32,796 nt of DNA from Myxococcus vastator (GTDB taxonomy: Bacteria; Myxococcota; Myxococcia; Myxococcales; Myxococcaceae), in the NCBI RefSeq assembly GCF_010894475.1, contig NZ_JAAIYB010000041.1, positions 1 to 32,796 on the forward strand, in the 5' to 3' direction. Within the stretch, counting starts at the first letter, position 1. Each line of letters starts with the position of its first letter. A program made the translations under genes and the position numbers. Of this stretch, positions 7,888-14,539 are shown one piece after another. The notes beneath the pieces were generated by a model. The model was given only the letters and a program-made list of their open reading frames with translations. It searched no databases and was not told the DNA's origin.

Positions 7888-9033
7888 ATGATGTCAGTGA
7901 AGGTCATGCGGCGGTGGTCGACGGTTGGCGCGATGTCGTTGCTGGTCGGTTGCGGTCCGGAGATGGTCGAGGAGCAGGCGGAGGCGGAGTCGCCGGCGAC
8001 CATGGAGCAGGACATCGTCGGTGGCGTGGAAACGACCATTGGCGCGAACCCGTGGCAGGTGTCCCTGCAGAACGGCACCAGCCACTTCTGTGGTGGCTCC
8101 ATCCTCAACGAGAGCTGGATTCTGACCGCGGCGCACTGCGTGTCGAGCAGCTCTCGCCCCTCCATCCTGGCGGGCTCCACCTCGCGCACCGGCTCGGGTC
8201 AGCGGCGCGCCACGGCGGAGGTCATCCGGTATACCGGCTATGTCACGGCGACCCAGGGCAAGGACATTGCCCTGATTCGCCTGTCCACGCCGTTGGACCT
8301 CAATGGCACCACCGTCAAGGCCATTCCCCTCGTTTCGGCGGCGGATGCTTCGAGCGGCGCCACCAACGCGGGCGTGGTCGCGACCGTGACGGGGTGGGGC
8401 TCGACCTCCTCCGGCTCCTCGTCGTTGCCGGTCAACCTGCGCACCGTGAACGTCAACCTGATTACCAACGCGCAGGCGCAGAGCCAGTACCCGAGCTATT
8501 CCATTGGCGAGGACCAGCTTGGCGCCTCCGCGTCGGGCAAGGACTCGTGCCAGGGTGACAGCGGGGGTCCGCTCACCGTCAACCACAACGGCACTCGCAA
8601 GCTCGCGGGCGTCGTGAGCTGGGGCATCGGCTGCGCCGACTCGCGCTACCCGGGCATGTACGCGCGCGTGTCGCACTTCGAGAGCTGGATTGACTCCAAG
8701 ATCAACGGGACGACTCCCCCGCCGACCGGCACCACGGTGCTCTCCCAGACGAACCTGTCGGGCTCCTCCGGCACCTGGAAGCACTACTCCATCAACGTCC
8801 CCAGCGGCACCACGTCGCTCACGGTGACGCAGGCGAATGGCTCGGGTGACGCGGACCTCTACGTGCGCCGCGGCTCGCAGCCCACCACCAGCGCCTACGA
8901 CTGCCGCCCCTACGCGTCCGGCAACGATGAGACCTGCAACTTCTCCAGCCCCCAGTCGGGGACCTGGTACGTGTCCGTGCGCGGCTACTCGTCCTACTCG
9001 GGCGTGTCCGTGACGGCCACGGTGGCGCCGTAG
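7888..9033 (+). CDS. Lipoprotein trypsin-like serine protease with PPC domain
   Basis: 381 residues. A signal sequence ends in lipobox Leu-Val-Gly-Cys (Cys22), so the protein is probably membrane anchored before processing. A short acidic propeptide leads to IVGG at 43-46, the mature N-terminus of S1 proteases. The triad is His83 (TAAHC), Asp126 (KDIALI) and Ser225 (GDSGGP). Asp219 occupies the S1 pocket position six residues before the Ser, which predicts cleavage after Lys or Arg. A Pro-Thr linker (~275-282) joins a ~95-residue bacterial pre-peptidase C-terminal (PPC) domain with the DADLYVRRG motif. The residue before IVGG is Asp, so self-activation by tryptic cleavage is not expected. GAGG at 7879-7882 supports the start. 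Confidence 0.9.
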   Translation: MMSVKVMRRWSTVGAMSLLVGCGPEMVEEQAEAESPATMEQDIVGGVETTIGANPWQVSLQNGTSHFCGGSILNESWILTAAHCVSSSSRPSILAGSTSRTGSGQRRATAEVIRYTGYVTATQGKDIALIRLSTPLDLNGTTVKAIPLVSAADASSGATNAGVVATVTGWGSTSSGSSSLPVNLRTVNVNLITNAQAQSQYPSYSIGEDQLGASASGKDSCQGDSGGPLTVNHNGTRKLAGVVSWGIGCADSRYPGMYARVSHFESWIDSKINGTTPPPTGTTVLSQTNLSGSSGTWKHYSINVPSGTTSLTVTQANGSGDADLYVRRGSQPTTSAYDCRPYASGNDETCNFSSPQSGTWYVSVRGYSSYSGVSVTATVAP

Positions 9034-9057
9034 TCACGCGCCAGCTCGCCGGTTGAG

Positions 9058-9091
9058 AGGCCCCCTGTCACCCGTGGGTGACAGGGGGCTT
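9058..9091. terminator. Strong bidirectional terminator hairpin
   Basis: Arms CCCCCTGTCACCC (9061-9073) and GGGTGACAGGGGG (9076-9088) are fully complementary, and the stem extends outward by AGG/CTT (9058-9060 with 9089-9091, one G-U pair). It lies between the stops of two convergent genes, 24 bases from one and 14 from the other, so it can serve both. Confidence 0.8.
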
Positions 9092-9105
9092 CGCGCGTCC
9101 AGGGC

Positions 9106-10131
9106 CTACTCCACCCAGTGCTGCTCCGTCAGCACGCGGTAGCCCGTCACCGTGTCGATGAAGAAGCTGACGGCGATGCCGGCCCACGGGCCCTTGCCGT
9201 AGCTGATGTAGCAGCCCTTGAACGTGCCGCCGTCGGTGCGCGCCTGGAGCTCCGCCAGGCCGTCGGTGATGAGCGCGTCCGGCAGCGGCTCATTGCGGTC
9301 GGCGTAGTCGACCGTGCTGGCGACCTGGTTGACGACCTCGGTGCCGGTGGCCAGCTGCGGACGGACCTGCCAGAGCGCGTTGGGGAAGAGGCTGGGGTCG
9401 ATGCCGAAGCACTGCGCGCTCTTGAACTCGTCATTGCCGTGGGCGCCGGCAATCACGTCCTCCACCTCGAAGTCCTGGCTCAGGCGGGAGGTCCACAGGC
9501 TCTCCTCCTGTGCGTTCACCGCGGCGATGAGCGCCGTCAGCGCGTAGCCCTGCGTGGCCGCGTTGCGGAGGTTGCGCAGGCTGACCGCGCCAATGCCAGT
9601 CACCTCGGAGATGGCCCGCGCGGACGTGAAGGGCCGCAGGTTGAGGAGGTTCGTCGCGCCGTTCCACGCGTACGGCAGGACGGCGTACAGCGCGTCGCTG
9701 GGGATGGTGTTCACCAGGGTGACCACCGCCGCGGCGTCATCGGTGGAGAGCGCGAGCTCGTCCAGGATGCCGGCGCAGGTGCTGGTGATGTAGCCCAGCG
9801 CGCGGGCGCCACCTTCGATTTGCGCCAGGCGCACCGGGCCGACACCCTGGACCCCGGACACCTGCGCCAGCGTGGAGAAGGGCGCCGTCGCGCGGTAGCC
9901 GACGAGGTTCTGGGCGACGTCACTGGGAAGGTAGGCGTCCAGCGTGGAGAAGGGCGCCGTGTTGACGAAGGTGAGCAGGCCCTGGCACTCCGGGGCCACG
10001 TCCACGTCCGTGGTGGTGAGCGGCGCGTCCTGGTGCGCCGTGGACGGAGAAGACGGCTCGGAGTCGGCGCCGGTGGGACCACATCCGACCATCAGGCTCG
10101 CGGAGAGAAGGGCTGGAACGAGACGACGCAT
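9106..10131 (-). CDS. Lipoprotein with two ComEA-like helix-hairpin-helix units
   Basis: 341 residues. The start at 10131 has AGGAGGA about 9 bases upstream and gives a signal sequence ending in Met-Val-Gly-Cys (Cys17); longer upstream frames lack both. Two related ~55-residue blocks, about 51-106 (LLTFVNTAPFSTLDAYLP to GVQGVGPVRLAQI) and 137-191 (VVTLVNTIPSDALYAVLP to GIGAVSLRNL), each end in a helix-hairpin-helix turn (GVGP, GIGA). Such units bind DNA backbone in ComEA-type competence proteins. The C-terminal ~130 residues (from about 210) resemble no family I know. Envelope location plus HhH units suggests DNA or nucleoprotein contact outside the inner membrane, but this is inference. Confidence 0.75.
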   Translation of the reverse strand: MRRLVPALLSASLMVGCGPTGADSEPSSPSTAHQDAPLTTTDVDVAPECQGLLTFVNTAPFSTLDAYLPSDVAQNLVGYRATAPFSTLAQVSGVQGVGPVRLAQIEGGARALGYITSTCAGILDELALSTDDAAAVVTLVNTIPSDALYAVLPYAWNGATNLLNLRPFTSARAISEVTGIGAVSLRNLRNAATQGYALTALIAAVNAQEESLWTSRLSQDFEVEDVIAGAHGNDEFKSAQCFGIDPSLFPNALWQVRPQLATGTEVVNQVASTVDYADRNEPLPDALITDGLAELQARTDGGTFKGCYISYGKGPWAGIAVSFFIDTVTGYRVLTEQHWVE

Positions 10132-10267
10132 CGAGGATTCCTCCTGGGGGGTACTGCGGGGGAGGGGGTTCCATACACCAGCCCCCTGACTCGCCGAACA
10201 TCCTTGAAATCGCGAGAACGTCGTGTTCACAAGAAAGTCATGCGGGTGCTGGAGAGAGGTGACGCGC

Positions 10268-10577
10268 GTGTCGAACCGGTCCGAAGACGTCGAGCGATTC
10301 ATGCAGGAACTCGAGGAACGCGCCGAGCTTCTGCTTCAAGGGCGATGACCGGGTGACGTTCAGGCTGAAGCCCAAGGACTGTGTTCAGCTCGTCTTTCAC
10401 CGGGGCGTGAAGGTGAAGTCGACGCAAGGCTTCTCCTTCGAGGATGCCAGCGGGCTGCTGCAGTGGGCCGCCGCGGACCGCGCCGTCGTCACGCTTCGCG
10501 ACCTGGCGGACGTGAAGGCGAAGAAGAAGGCGCTGTGCCAGGTCGTGGTCCAGTGGATGGAAGCGACCTCGCAGTGA
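10268..10577 (+). pseudogene. DUF1801 (YdhG-like) gene with internal deletion
   Basis: The frame from GTG 10268 encodes VSNRSEDVERFMQELEE, the usual start of DUF1801 proteins, then soon stops at a TGA at 10346-10348. From about 10317 a different frame encodes NAPSFCFKGDDRVTF and runs to 10577 through QLVFHRGVKVK, SGLLQWAAADRAVVTLRD and the C-terminal VVVQWM, the normal middle and end of the family. About 30 residues between the N-terminal helix and the conserved NAPSF strand are missing, and the frame changes at the join. A sequencing slip alone cannot remove that much. An internal GTG at 10353 could still yield a 74-residue remnant. DUF1801 function is unknown. Confidence 0.75.
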
Positions 10578-10595
10578 GCGCTCCGGTCTGAAGGG

Positions 10596-10614
10596 CCACC
10601 TGTCGCGGGTGGCT
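10596..10614. terminator. Hairpin between convergent pseudogene and desaturase
   Basis: GCCACC at 10596-10601 and GGTGGC at 10609-10614 pair with a 7-base loop, within a GAAG/CTTC frame that could lengthen the stem with a bulge. Position between two convergent stops supports a terminator role; there is no T-run. Confidence 0.45.
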
Positions 10615-10652
10615 TCGAGGCAGCGCCCGGAAGCCCTGCCACGTTCCTCGGT

Positions 10653-11630
10653 TCAGGCCGCCGTGCGGGGCGTGTGGCCGCGCACCGCTTGCTGGGCCTC
10701 GGGGGTTTCTTCCGGGGCCGCGTCCAGCGCCGTACGGACATCGCGCACGAGCCCCAGCCGGCGAAGCCCCCGGATGACCCACCACCCCAGGTCCAGTTCG
10801 TGCGCTTGGTGGCCCATGCGCGCGGAGCCTGGGAAGGCGTGGTGGTTGTTGTGGAAGCCCTCGCCGAAAGACAGCACGCCCAGCACCCAGATGTTCGTAC
10901 CGCTCTCCGCCGCGCCCGGCAGGGCATGGCGCCGCTCTCCCCAGACATGGGCCGCGTAGCCCACGGCCCAGTGTCCGAGGATGCTGGCGGTCGTGCGGGC
11001 GCAGACGCAGAGGGCCACGGCCTCGGGGCCCAGCACCACGAGCACCACCCCCGCCAGCCCGAGCACGTGGAGCGGCCAGGTGCGCTCCAGGAAGCGCAAC
11101 CACGAGTCCTTCAGTACGTCTGGAGGAAGGCGCGCCAGGGCCCGGTCATCCGCGGGCTCGAAGCGCAGGTGCAGGTTCCAGCCGAAGTCGCGGGCCATGG
11201 AATGCCCATAGGCGAAGTAGGGCGGGCAGTCGGGGCGGTTCTGCCAGTAATCGCGCACCGCGTGCAGGCGTGCCCACGACAGGGGACCGCCAAGCCCGCT
11301 CAGCACGAACAGGTACGCGAGCACGCCGCGTGTGAGAGGGCCGGCCTCGTAGGTGCGGTGGATGACGCCGCGATGCAGGCCCACCGAGTGCCCCAGGCAG
11401 AGCGTCGCGAAGGTGAGCAGGAGCGACACCGCCACCGTGGTGGGCGTCGCCGCCGTGAGCCCTACGGTGACGCCGGGGATGAGCATGCCCCAGAGCCACA
11501 GGGCCCGCGCCGGGTCGAAGCGCAAGCGGCCCACGTCGGGAGGCACCGGGGCGGCGGTGCTCGCGAGCGGCTCGCCTGTGCTTCCCCCGTTCAGGGTGAC
11601 CTCGGGAGGACCCCGCGTCGCGGTATTCAT
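10653..11630 (-). CDS. Membrane fatty acid desaturase with altered second histidine box
   Basis: 325 residues. The ATG at 11628-11630 overlaps the TetR stop as ATGA, so translation is coupled. The acyl-CoA desaturase pattern is clear at two of three His boxes: HSVGLHR (His81, His86) and HNNHH (His260, 263, 264), with His220 as a further candidate ligand. At box two the usual HxxHH is replaced by RLHAVRDYWQNR, leaving only His123. Four hydrophobic segments (about 44-62, 64-80, 103-117 and 186-210) fit the family. Family members insert double bonds into acyl chains using O2 and a di-iron centre. I recall a bacterial subgroup with a similar HD-RDW box, so the change may be a subfamily trait rather than damage. 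Regulation is probably by the adjacent TetR. Confidence 0.8.
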   Translation of the reverse strand: MNTATRGPPEVTLNGGSTGEPLASTAAPVPPDVGRLRFDPARALWLWGMLIPGVTVGLTAATPTTVAVSLLLTFATLCLGHSVGLHRGVIHRTYEAGPLTRGVLAYLFVLSGLGGPLSWARLHAVRDYWQNRPDCPPYFAYGHSMARDFGWNLHLRFEPADDRALARLPPDVLKDSWLRFLERTWPLHVLGLAGVVLVVLGPEAVALCVCARTTASILGHWAVGYAAHVWGERRHALPGAAESGTNIWVLGVLSFGEGFHNNHHAFPGSARMGHQAHELDLGWWVIRGLRRLGLVRDVRTALDAAPEETPEAQQAVRGHTPRTAA

Positions 11631-12376
11631 CGCGTCACCTCTTCCGCCCGTGCACGCGCCGGCTCTCCAAAGAGCGCCTGCCGGCAGAGGGCGTCCGCGC
11701 CCAGGACCCCGCTTCCGGCGCCAGGCAGCCGCAGCGCGAGCGACGCAGGGGGCAGCAGGCGCGCCAGCATCGACACCAGGCCATCGGTGGCGCGCTGACG
11801 TGGGCTCTTGTCGAGCAGCCACCACAACACCACGGCCAGGTGCGCGACGTAGAGCAGCCTGCCCAGCGCCTGGCCCACCATGGCGCTGCCCGGGGCGTCC
11901 GTGGCGCCCGCCACGGCGGCTCCAAAAACGGCCTGGACCCGCTGCCGGGAGAACGCCGTCTGCGGCGCGAACAGGCCGTCCTCCGCTCCGCCCACGAGCA
12001 CGGGAATCAGCGCCTTGAGCACCTCGTGGTGCGGCCCGAGCACGCCAAGGCTTGCCCGGAGCGCGAACAGGAAGCGCTCCCGCCAGGGGCCCGTGGGCAA
12101 CGCGGCGGCGCGCGCCGCATAGGCCGAGGACAGCTCGTCGTACAGCGCCAGGACGATGGCGCGCTTGCTGGGAAAGTACCGGTACAGCAGGCCGACGCTC
12201 ACCCCCGCCTGCTTGGCGATGTCCCGCAGATGGGTGGCCTCGTAGCCCCGCGCGGAGATGAACCCCAGCGCGGTCGCGTACAGCCGCTGGCGTGTCTCAT
12301 GGCCCTGCTCCGTCCGGCCTCGCGGGCGTCCTCGCTTGGGTCCTTCCGTTGCCCCGGCCTTGCTCCGCGTCGCCAT
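11627..12376 (-). CDS. TetR-family regulator of the desaturase operon
   Basis: 249 residues, about 50 longer than typical TetR proteins at the two ends. After a basic tail (PKRGRPRGRTEQ), the DNA-binding helices run at about 26-75, with HLRDIAKQAGVSVGLLYRYF as the helix-turn-helix. The C-terminal domain is helical and hydrophobic around VAHLAVVLWWLL, fitting an acyl or other lipophilic ligand. GGGGGAGG precedes the ATG. It is first in the transcript with the desaturase, and a dyad lies just upstream of its start. Repression of desaturation with an acyl-CoA signal is the natural model by analogy with DesT and FadR-like TetR proteins; the ligand is not known. Confidence 0.85.
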   Translation of the reverse strand: MATRSKAGATEGPKRGRPRGRTEQGHETRQRLYATALGFISARGYEATHLRDIAKQAGVSVGLLYRYFPSKRAIVLALYDELSSAYAARAAALPTGPWRERFLFALRASLGVLGPHHEVLKALIPVLVGGAEDGLFAPQTAFSRQRVQAVFGAAVAGATDAPGSAMVGQALGRLLYVAHLAVVLWWLLDKSPRQRATDGLVSMLARLLPPASLALRLPGAGSGVLGADALCRQALFGEPARARAEEVTR

Positions 12377-12388
12377 GGCCTCCCCCTT

Positions 12389-12414
12389 GTTTGAGTGAAC
12401 CTGTTCACCAAAAT
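12389..12414 (-). promoter_or_regulatory. Candidate TetR operator
   Basis: GTGAAC (12395-12400) and GTTCAC (12403-12408) form an inverted repeat with a 2-base centre. TTT and AAA flanks extend the partial symmetry to about 26 bases (9 of 12 positions per arm). It lies 18 bases upstream of the TetR start codon in a locally AT-rich patch, where an autorepressor would bind. Confidence 0.55.
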
Positions 12415-12563
12415 GATGCCCGAGGCCCGGGGCGGGTGCAAGACAAGCGCGTCAGGGCCCGCAAAACGTCCGGGAAGTCCATTCGTTGATGGCTGCTGAC
12501 ACATGGCGGCGTGCCGATGAAGCGAGTAGGCAGAGGCTGTTGAGTGAGGAGGTACCACCTGCC

Positions 12564-12723
12564 ATGCCCGATACGTGCTCGCTCGACCTGCGCGAGCGTT
12601 TCATCACAGCCTGGCACGCGCGCTATCGCCCGTGGCTTCATGCTCGGCGATGCCAGGGGGCGCCGCTACCTCGCTCGCTTCGAGGCAACCGGCAGCGTCT
12701 GTGCGCGTGCCCGTGGGAGTGGG
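12564..12723 (+). pseudogene. IS630-family transposase N-terminal remnant
   Basis: From ATG 12564 one frame reads MPDTCSLDLRERFITAW, matching the SLDLRERV start of IS630-family transposases. After a frame change the next frame reads ARGRRYLARFEATGSVCARARG (12655-12720), matching the end of the same N-terminal helix-turn-helix domain (RYLARxxATGSVAP). The middle is missing and no DDE domain follows, so this is a short dead fragment. The family call rests on pattern memory. Confidence 0.55.
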
Positions 12724-12888
12724 TGTCTCGTAAGGTGTCCGGGTTGCATCAGGGCGCCCCGCCCGCCCTGGCTGCCATTTCTCCGCGCGACGCATCCGGA
12801 GGGCTCGCCACTTACGGCGACGCCATCACTCAACCCTTTGAGCTGCGCCATGAGGCGAGGCGCCCCGAGGACCGGGGCGCACCTCGGC

Positions 12889-12956
12889 AGCTCACTGTTC
12901 GGAAATGTCGGGAGATTTCGCGGCGCAAAACCCCCGACATTTCCGAACAGCGAGCT
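12889..12956. repeat. 68-bp near-perfect palindromic repeat, MITE-like
   Basis: Arms 12889-12912 and 12933-12956 pair at 23 of 24 positions around a 20-base centre. The arm core is TGTTCGGAAATGTCGGG and its complement. CGGCAG occurs at both outer edges (12885-12890 and 12958-12963), like a short target duplication, though not flush with the arms. It may be a miniature element or the joined ends of a lost insertion sequence. Confidence 0.6.
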
Positions 12957-13080
12957 CCGGCAGTGACTCCGGCCCCTCGCCGCGAGCGGGCCCCTGGGGT
13001 GGCCGCGCGGTCCGTTCAGCAAGAACTCCGCCACGGAAGTGAGGGTACCCCCGCGCGCGCCTTGTACGCGTGTACCGGGG

Positions 13081-13190
13081 CAAGCCGAGCACTGATTCCA
13101 GGCCAAGCCGAGCAGCGATTTCGGAGGAAGGTGAGCAGCGATTCCGGGCAAGCCGAGCAGCGGCTTCGGTGAAGCCGAGCACTTGCGGTG
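13081..13190 (+). repeat. Five degenerate ~22-bp iterons upstream of the istA remnant
   Basis: Five copies of a motif close to GCCGAGCAGCGATTCCGG start near 13081, 13104, 13128, 13149 and 13171, spaced 21-24 bases. Multiple ~20-base terminal repeats that bind transposase are known from IS21-family ends, and an IS21 istA fragment starts 80 bases further on, so these are best read as the left end of a decayed IS21-type element. Confidence 0.6.
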
Positions 13191-13269
13191 AAAGCTGGTG
13201 CGGGGAAGGCCAGGAGCGTTGACGGCGCTGGGCAGCACAGGCCACTGCCCCCTCCTTTGGGAGGCGGAG

Positions 13270-13466
13270 ATGGCGGCACAGAGGCTGTCGATGCGGAAGT
13301 TGAGAGCGTTGTTCCGGCTGAGGTACGAGGCGAAGCTGACGACGTGGGCGATTGCCACCAGCCTGGGCATTGGCAATGGCACGGTGTGCGACTGCCTGGG
13401 GCGAGCCCGGTGGCGAAGCTGCCGTGGTCGCTACCAGGGAAGCTGGATGAGCGGGGCACCCGGTGT
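13270..13466 (+). pseudogene. istA: IS21-family IstA transposase remnant
   Basis: From ATG 13270 the frame encodes RLSMRKLRALFRLRYEAKL, then TTWAIATSLGIGNGTVCDCL, the N-terminal helix-turn-helix of IS21 IstA proteins (SMRKIREVLRL, then IAxSLGIxxGTV). Near 13410 the frame changes and the next one continues with VAKLPWSLPGKLDERG, matching the IstA follow-on (WPLPEGLDD). The DDE domain and istB are absent. Together with the iterons upstream this is the dead left end of an IS21-type element lying about 220 bases upstream of mazF. Confidence 0.65.
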
Positions 13467-13685
13467 TCGGCGCATGTGCGCACAAAGCAGCGACGCTGGC
13501 GCGGTTCGCCGAGGAGCGTTCACGCCCCCGGGGAGGCGCGTCATCGAAGGGGCTTGTGGCGCTTCAGGCCGTACACCCAGGTGTCCGGTGGTTTCTGAAG
13601 GAGGAAGCCTTGGAGGCAGCCTCCGCGGTCGCTATGAAGGCGGCCGGACCGCCGGGAGAGAGGCGGGACAGGAGACTTCGAGGGA

Positions 13686-14054
13686 ATGCCCCCCGAGCAA
13701 ATCAACCGCGGTGACGTGTTCTGGGTGGAGCCCGACGACTCACGAGGTCCGGTCCCCAGCTACTCGCACCCGCACGTTGTGGTCCAGGACGACGTCTTCA
13801 ATCACTCACGCATCACGACGGTGGTCGTGTGTGCGCTGACGTCGAACCTGCACCGGGCCAGCGAGCCAGGGAACGTGCTGCTCGAGGTGGGGGAGGGGGA
13901 CCTTCCCAGGCAGAGCGTCGTCGTCGTGTCGCAGGTGTCCTCGGTCGACAAGGCGCGTCTGGGAGCGCGAATCGGGGCGCTGTCGGACGCGCGCGTGGAG
14001 CAGATTCTTGCCGGCCTGCGCTTCCTGCAGGTGTCGTTCTTCAGGAGGTCGTGA
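13686..14054 (+). CDS. mazF: Solitary MazF-type endoribonuclease toxin
   Basis: 122 residues. MazF/PemK features: N-terminal INRGDVFWVEPDDSRGPVPS, HPHVVVQDDVFN, the strand VVVCALTSNL, PRQSVVVVSQVSSVDKARL, and the C-terminal helix RVEQILAGLRFL. MazF proteins cut mRNA at short sequence motifs. No antitoxin gene is visible: the frame overlapping its 5' end (13463-13714) resembles no known antitoxin, and IS debris lies immediately upstream. In M. xanthus the developmental toxin MazF-mx (as I recall also 122 residues, MXAN_1659) is likewise antitoxin-less, and MrpC was reported to take that role. Whether this is its orthologue needs a comparison. A GGAG at about 13672 supports the start. Confidence 0.85.
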   Translation: MPPEQINRGDVFWVEPDDSRGPVPSYSHPHVVVQDDVFNHSRITTVVVCALTSNLHRASEPGNVLLEVGEGDLPRQSVVVVSQVSSVDKARLGARIGALSDARVEQILAGLRFLQVSFFRRS

Positions 14055-14097
14055 GCTGAGGGACGGTCGCTGTCGCTGCCGGACTGGTGCTCCCTCA

Positions 14098-14109
14098 ATG
14101 CCATGGCAT
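14098..14109. promoter_or_regulatory. 12-bp palindrome before a lipoprotein gene
   Basis: ATGCCATGGCAT is a perfect palindrome 11 bases upstream of the start at 14121. It occupies the place of a ribosome binding site or operator; no purine-rich Shine-Dalgarno is present. Confidence 0.3.
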
Positions 14110-14120
14110 AGGCTGTCTTG

Positions 14121-14501
14121 ATGAAAATGAACTCCCGAGGGTTCCTGGCGTCGCTTGCTTTTATGTCCTTGAGCAGCCTGGGATGTGGTGACTTCGACCC
14201 CGACGACGCCGTGACGATATCGCAAGGGGTCTTTGGGATGACCACCTATGTGGATGATGTATGTGCTTCCGATTGTGAGCGCGAGCCGCGGTCGATGACC
14301 CTGCTGATCAAATCCCTGCCCCAGGACATGGACGTGGCGTCCGTGACGTCGAACGAGGACGGCTTTTTCGAAGCAGAGCTGGCACAGGGAGACTATCGAA
14401 TCTGTACGACGTTCGAGCGTTGCACGGACTTCTCGGTGGGCACCCATGAAGTGGTTCGCCTCGACTACGAGATGTCGGTGGGGCCGGGGTGGTCCAGGTA
14501 G
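14121..14501 (+). CDS. Small lipoprotein with beta-sandwich-like domain
   Basis: 126 residues. ATG 14121 follows a weaker TTG three bases upstream. The signal sequence ends in Ser-Leu-Gly-Cys (Cys22) followed by Gly-Asp; Asp at +3 is compatible with either membrane. The mature part has four further cysteines and the run SVTSNEDGFFEAELAQGDYR, the look of a carboxypeptidase-regulatory-like or transthyretin-type beta sandwich. Codon use is less GC-rich than its neighbours, which, next to IS remains, may hint at later acquisition. Function unknown. It is convergent with the deacetylase operon. Confidence 0.7.
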   Translation: MKMNSRGFLASLAFMSLSSLGCGDFDPDDAVTISQGVFGMTTYVDDVCASDCEREPRSMTLLIKSLPQDMDVASVTSNEDGFFEAELAQGDYRICTTFERCTDFSVGTHEVVRLDYEMSVGPGWSR

Positions 14502-14522
14502 CAGGCTGAGCCGCGCGCAGCC

Positions 14523-14539
14523 GAGGGCCGGCGGCCCTC
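14523..14539. terminator. GC hairpin between convergent genes
   Basis: GAGGGCC (14523-14529) and GGCCCTC (14533-14539) form a perfect 7-bp stem with a 3-base loop, between the lipoprotein stop and the deacetylase stop, which it overlaps by two bases. Suits bidirectional termination; no T-run. Confidence 0.5.

Noticed and set aside
7614-7891. Short plus-strand open frames between esterase and protease
   Set aside because: No ribosome sites or coding character; the stretch contains a terminator hairpin and a palindrome instead.
12486-13172. A 228-codon plus-strand frame across the IS region
   Set aside because: It joins an IS630 fragment to the palindrome and iterons without a coherent protein; treated as run-through of dead DNA.
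13081-13190. CRISPR array
   Set aside because: The repeats are degenerate, nearly back to back and without unique spacers of constant length; no cas genes are near.
13463-13714. An 83-codon frame overlapping the mazF start as a possible antitoxin
   Set aside because: No DNA-binding or antitoxin pattern, no ribosome binding site, and its first part is IS21 debris. The 29-base overlap is larger than usual for toxin-antitoxin pairs.
14098-14120. Sigma-54 promoter at TGGCATAGGCTGTCTTG
   Set aside because: The GC of the -12 element is missing at the required spacing.
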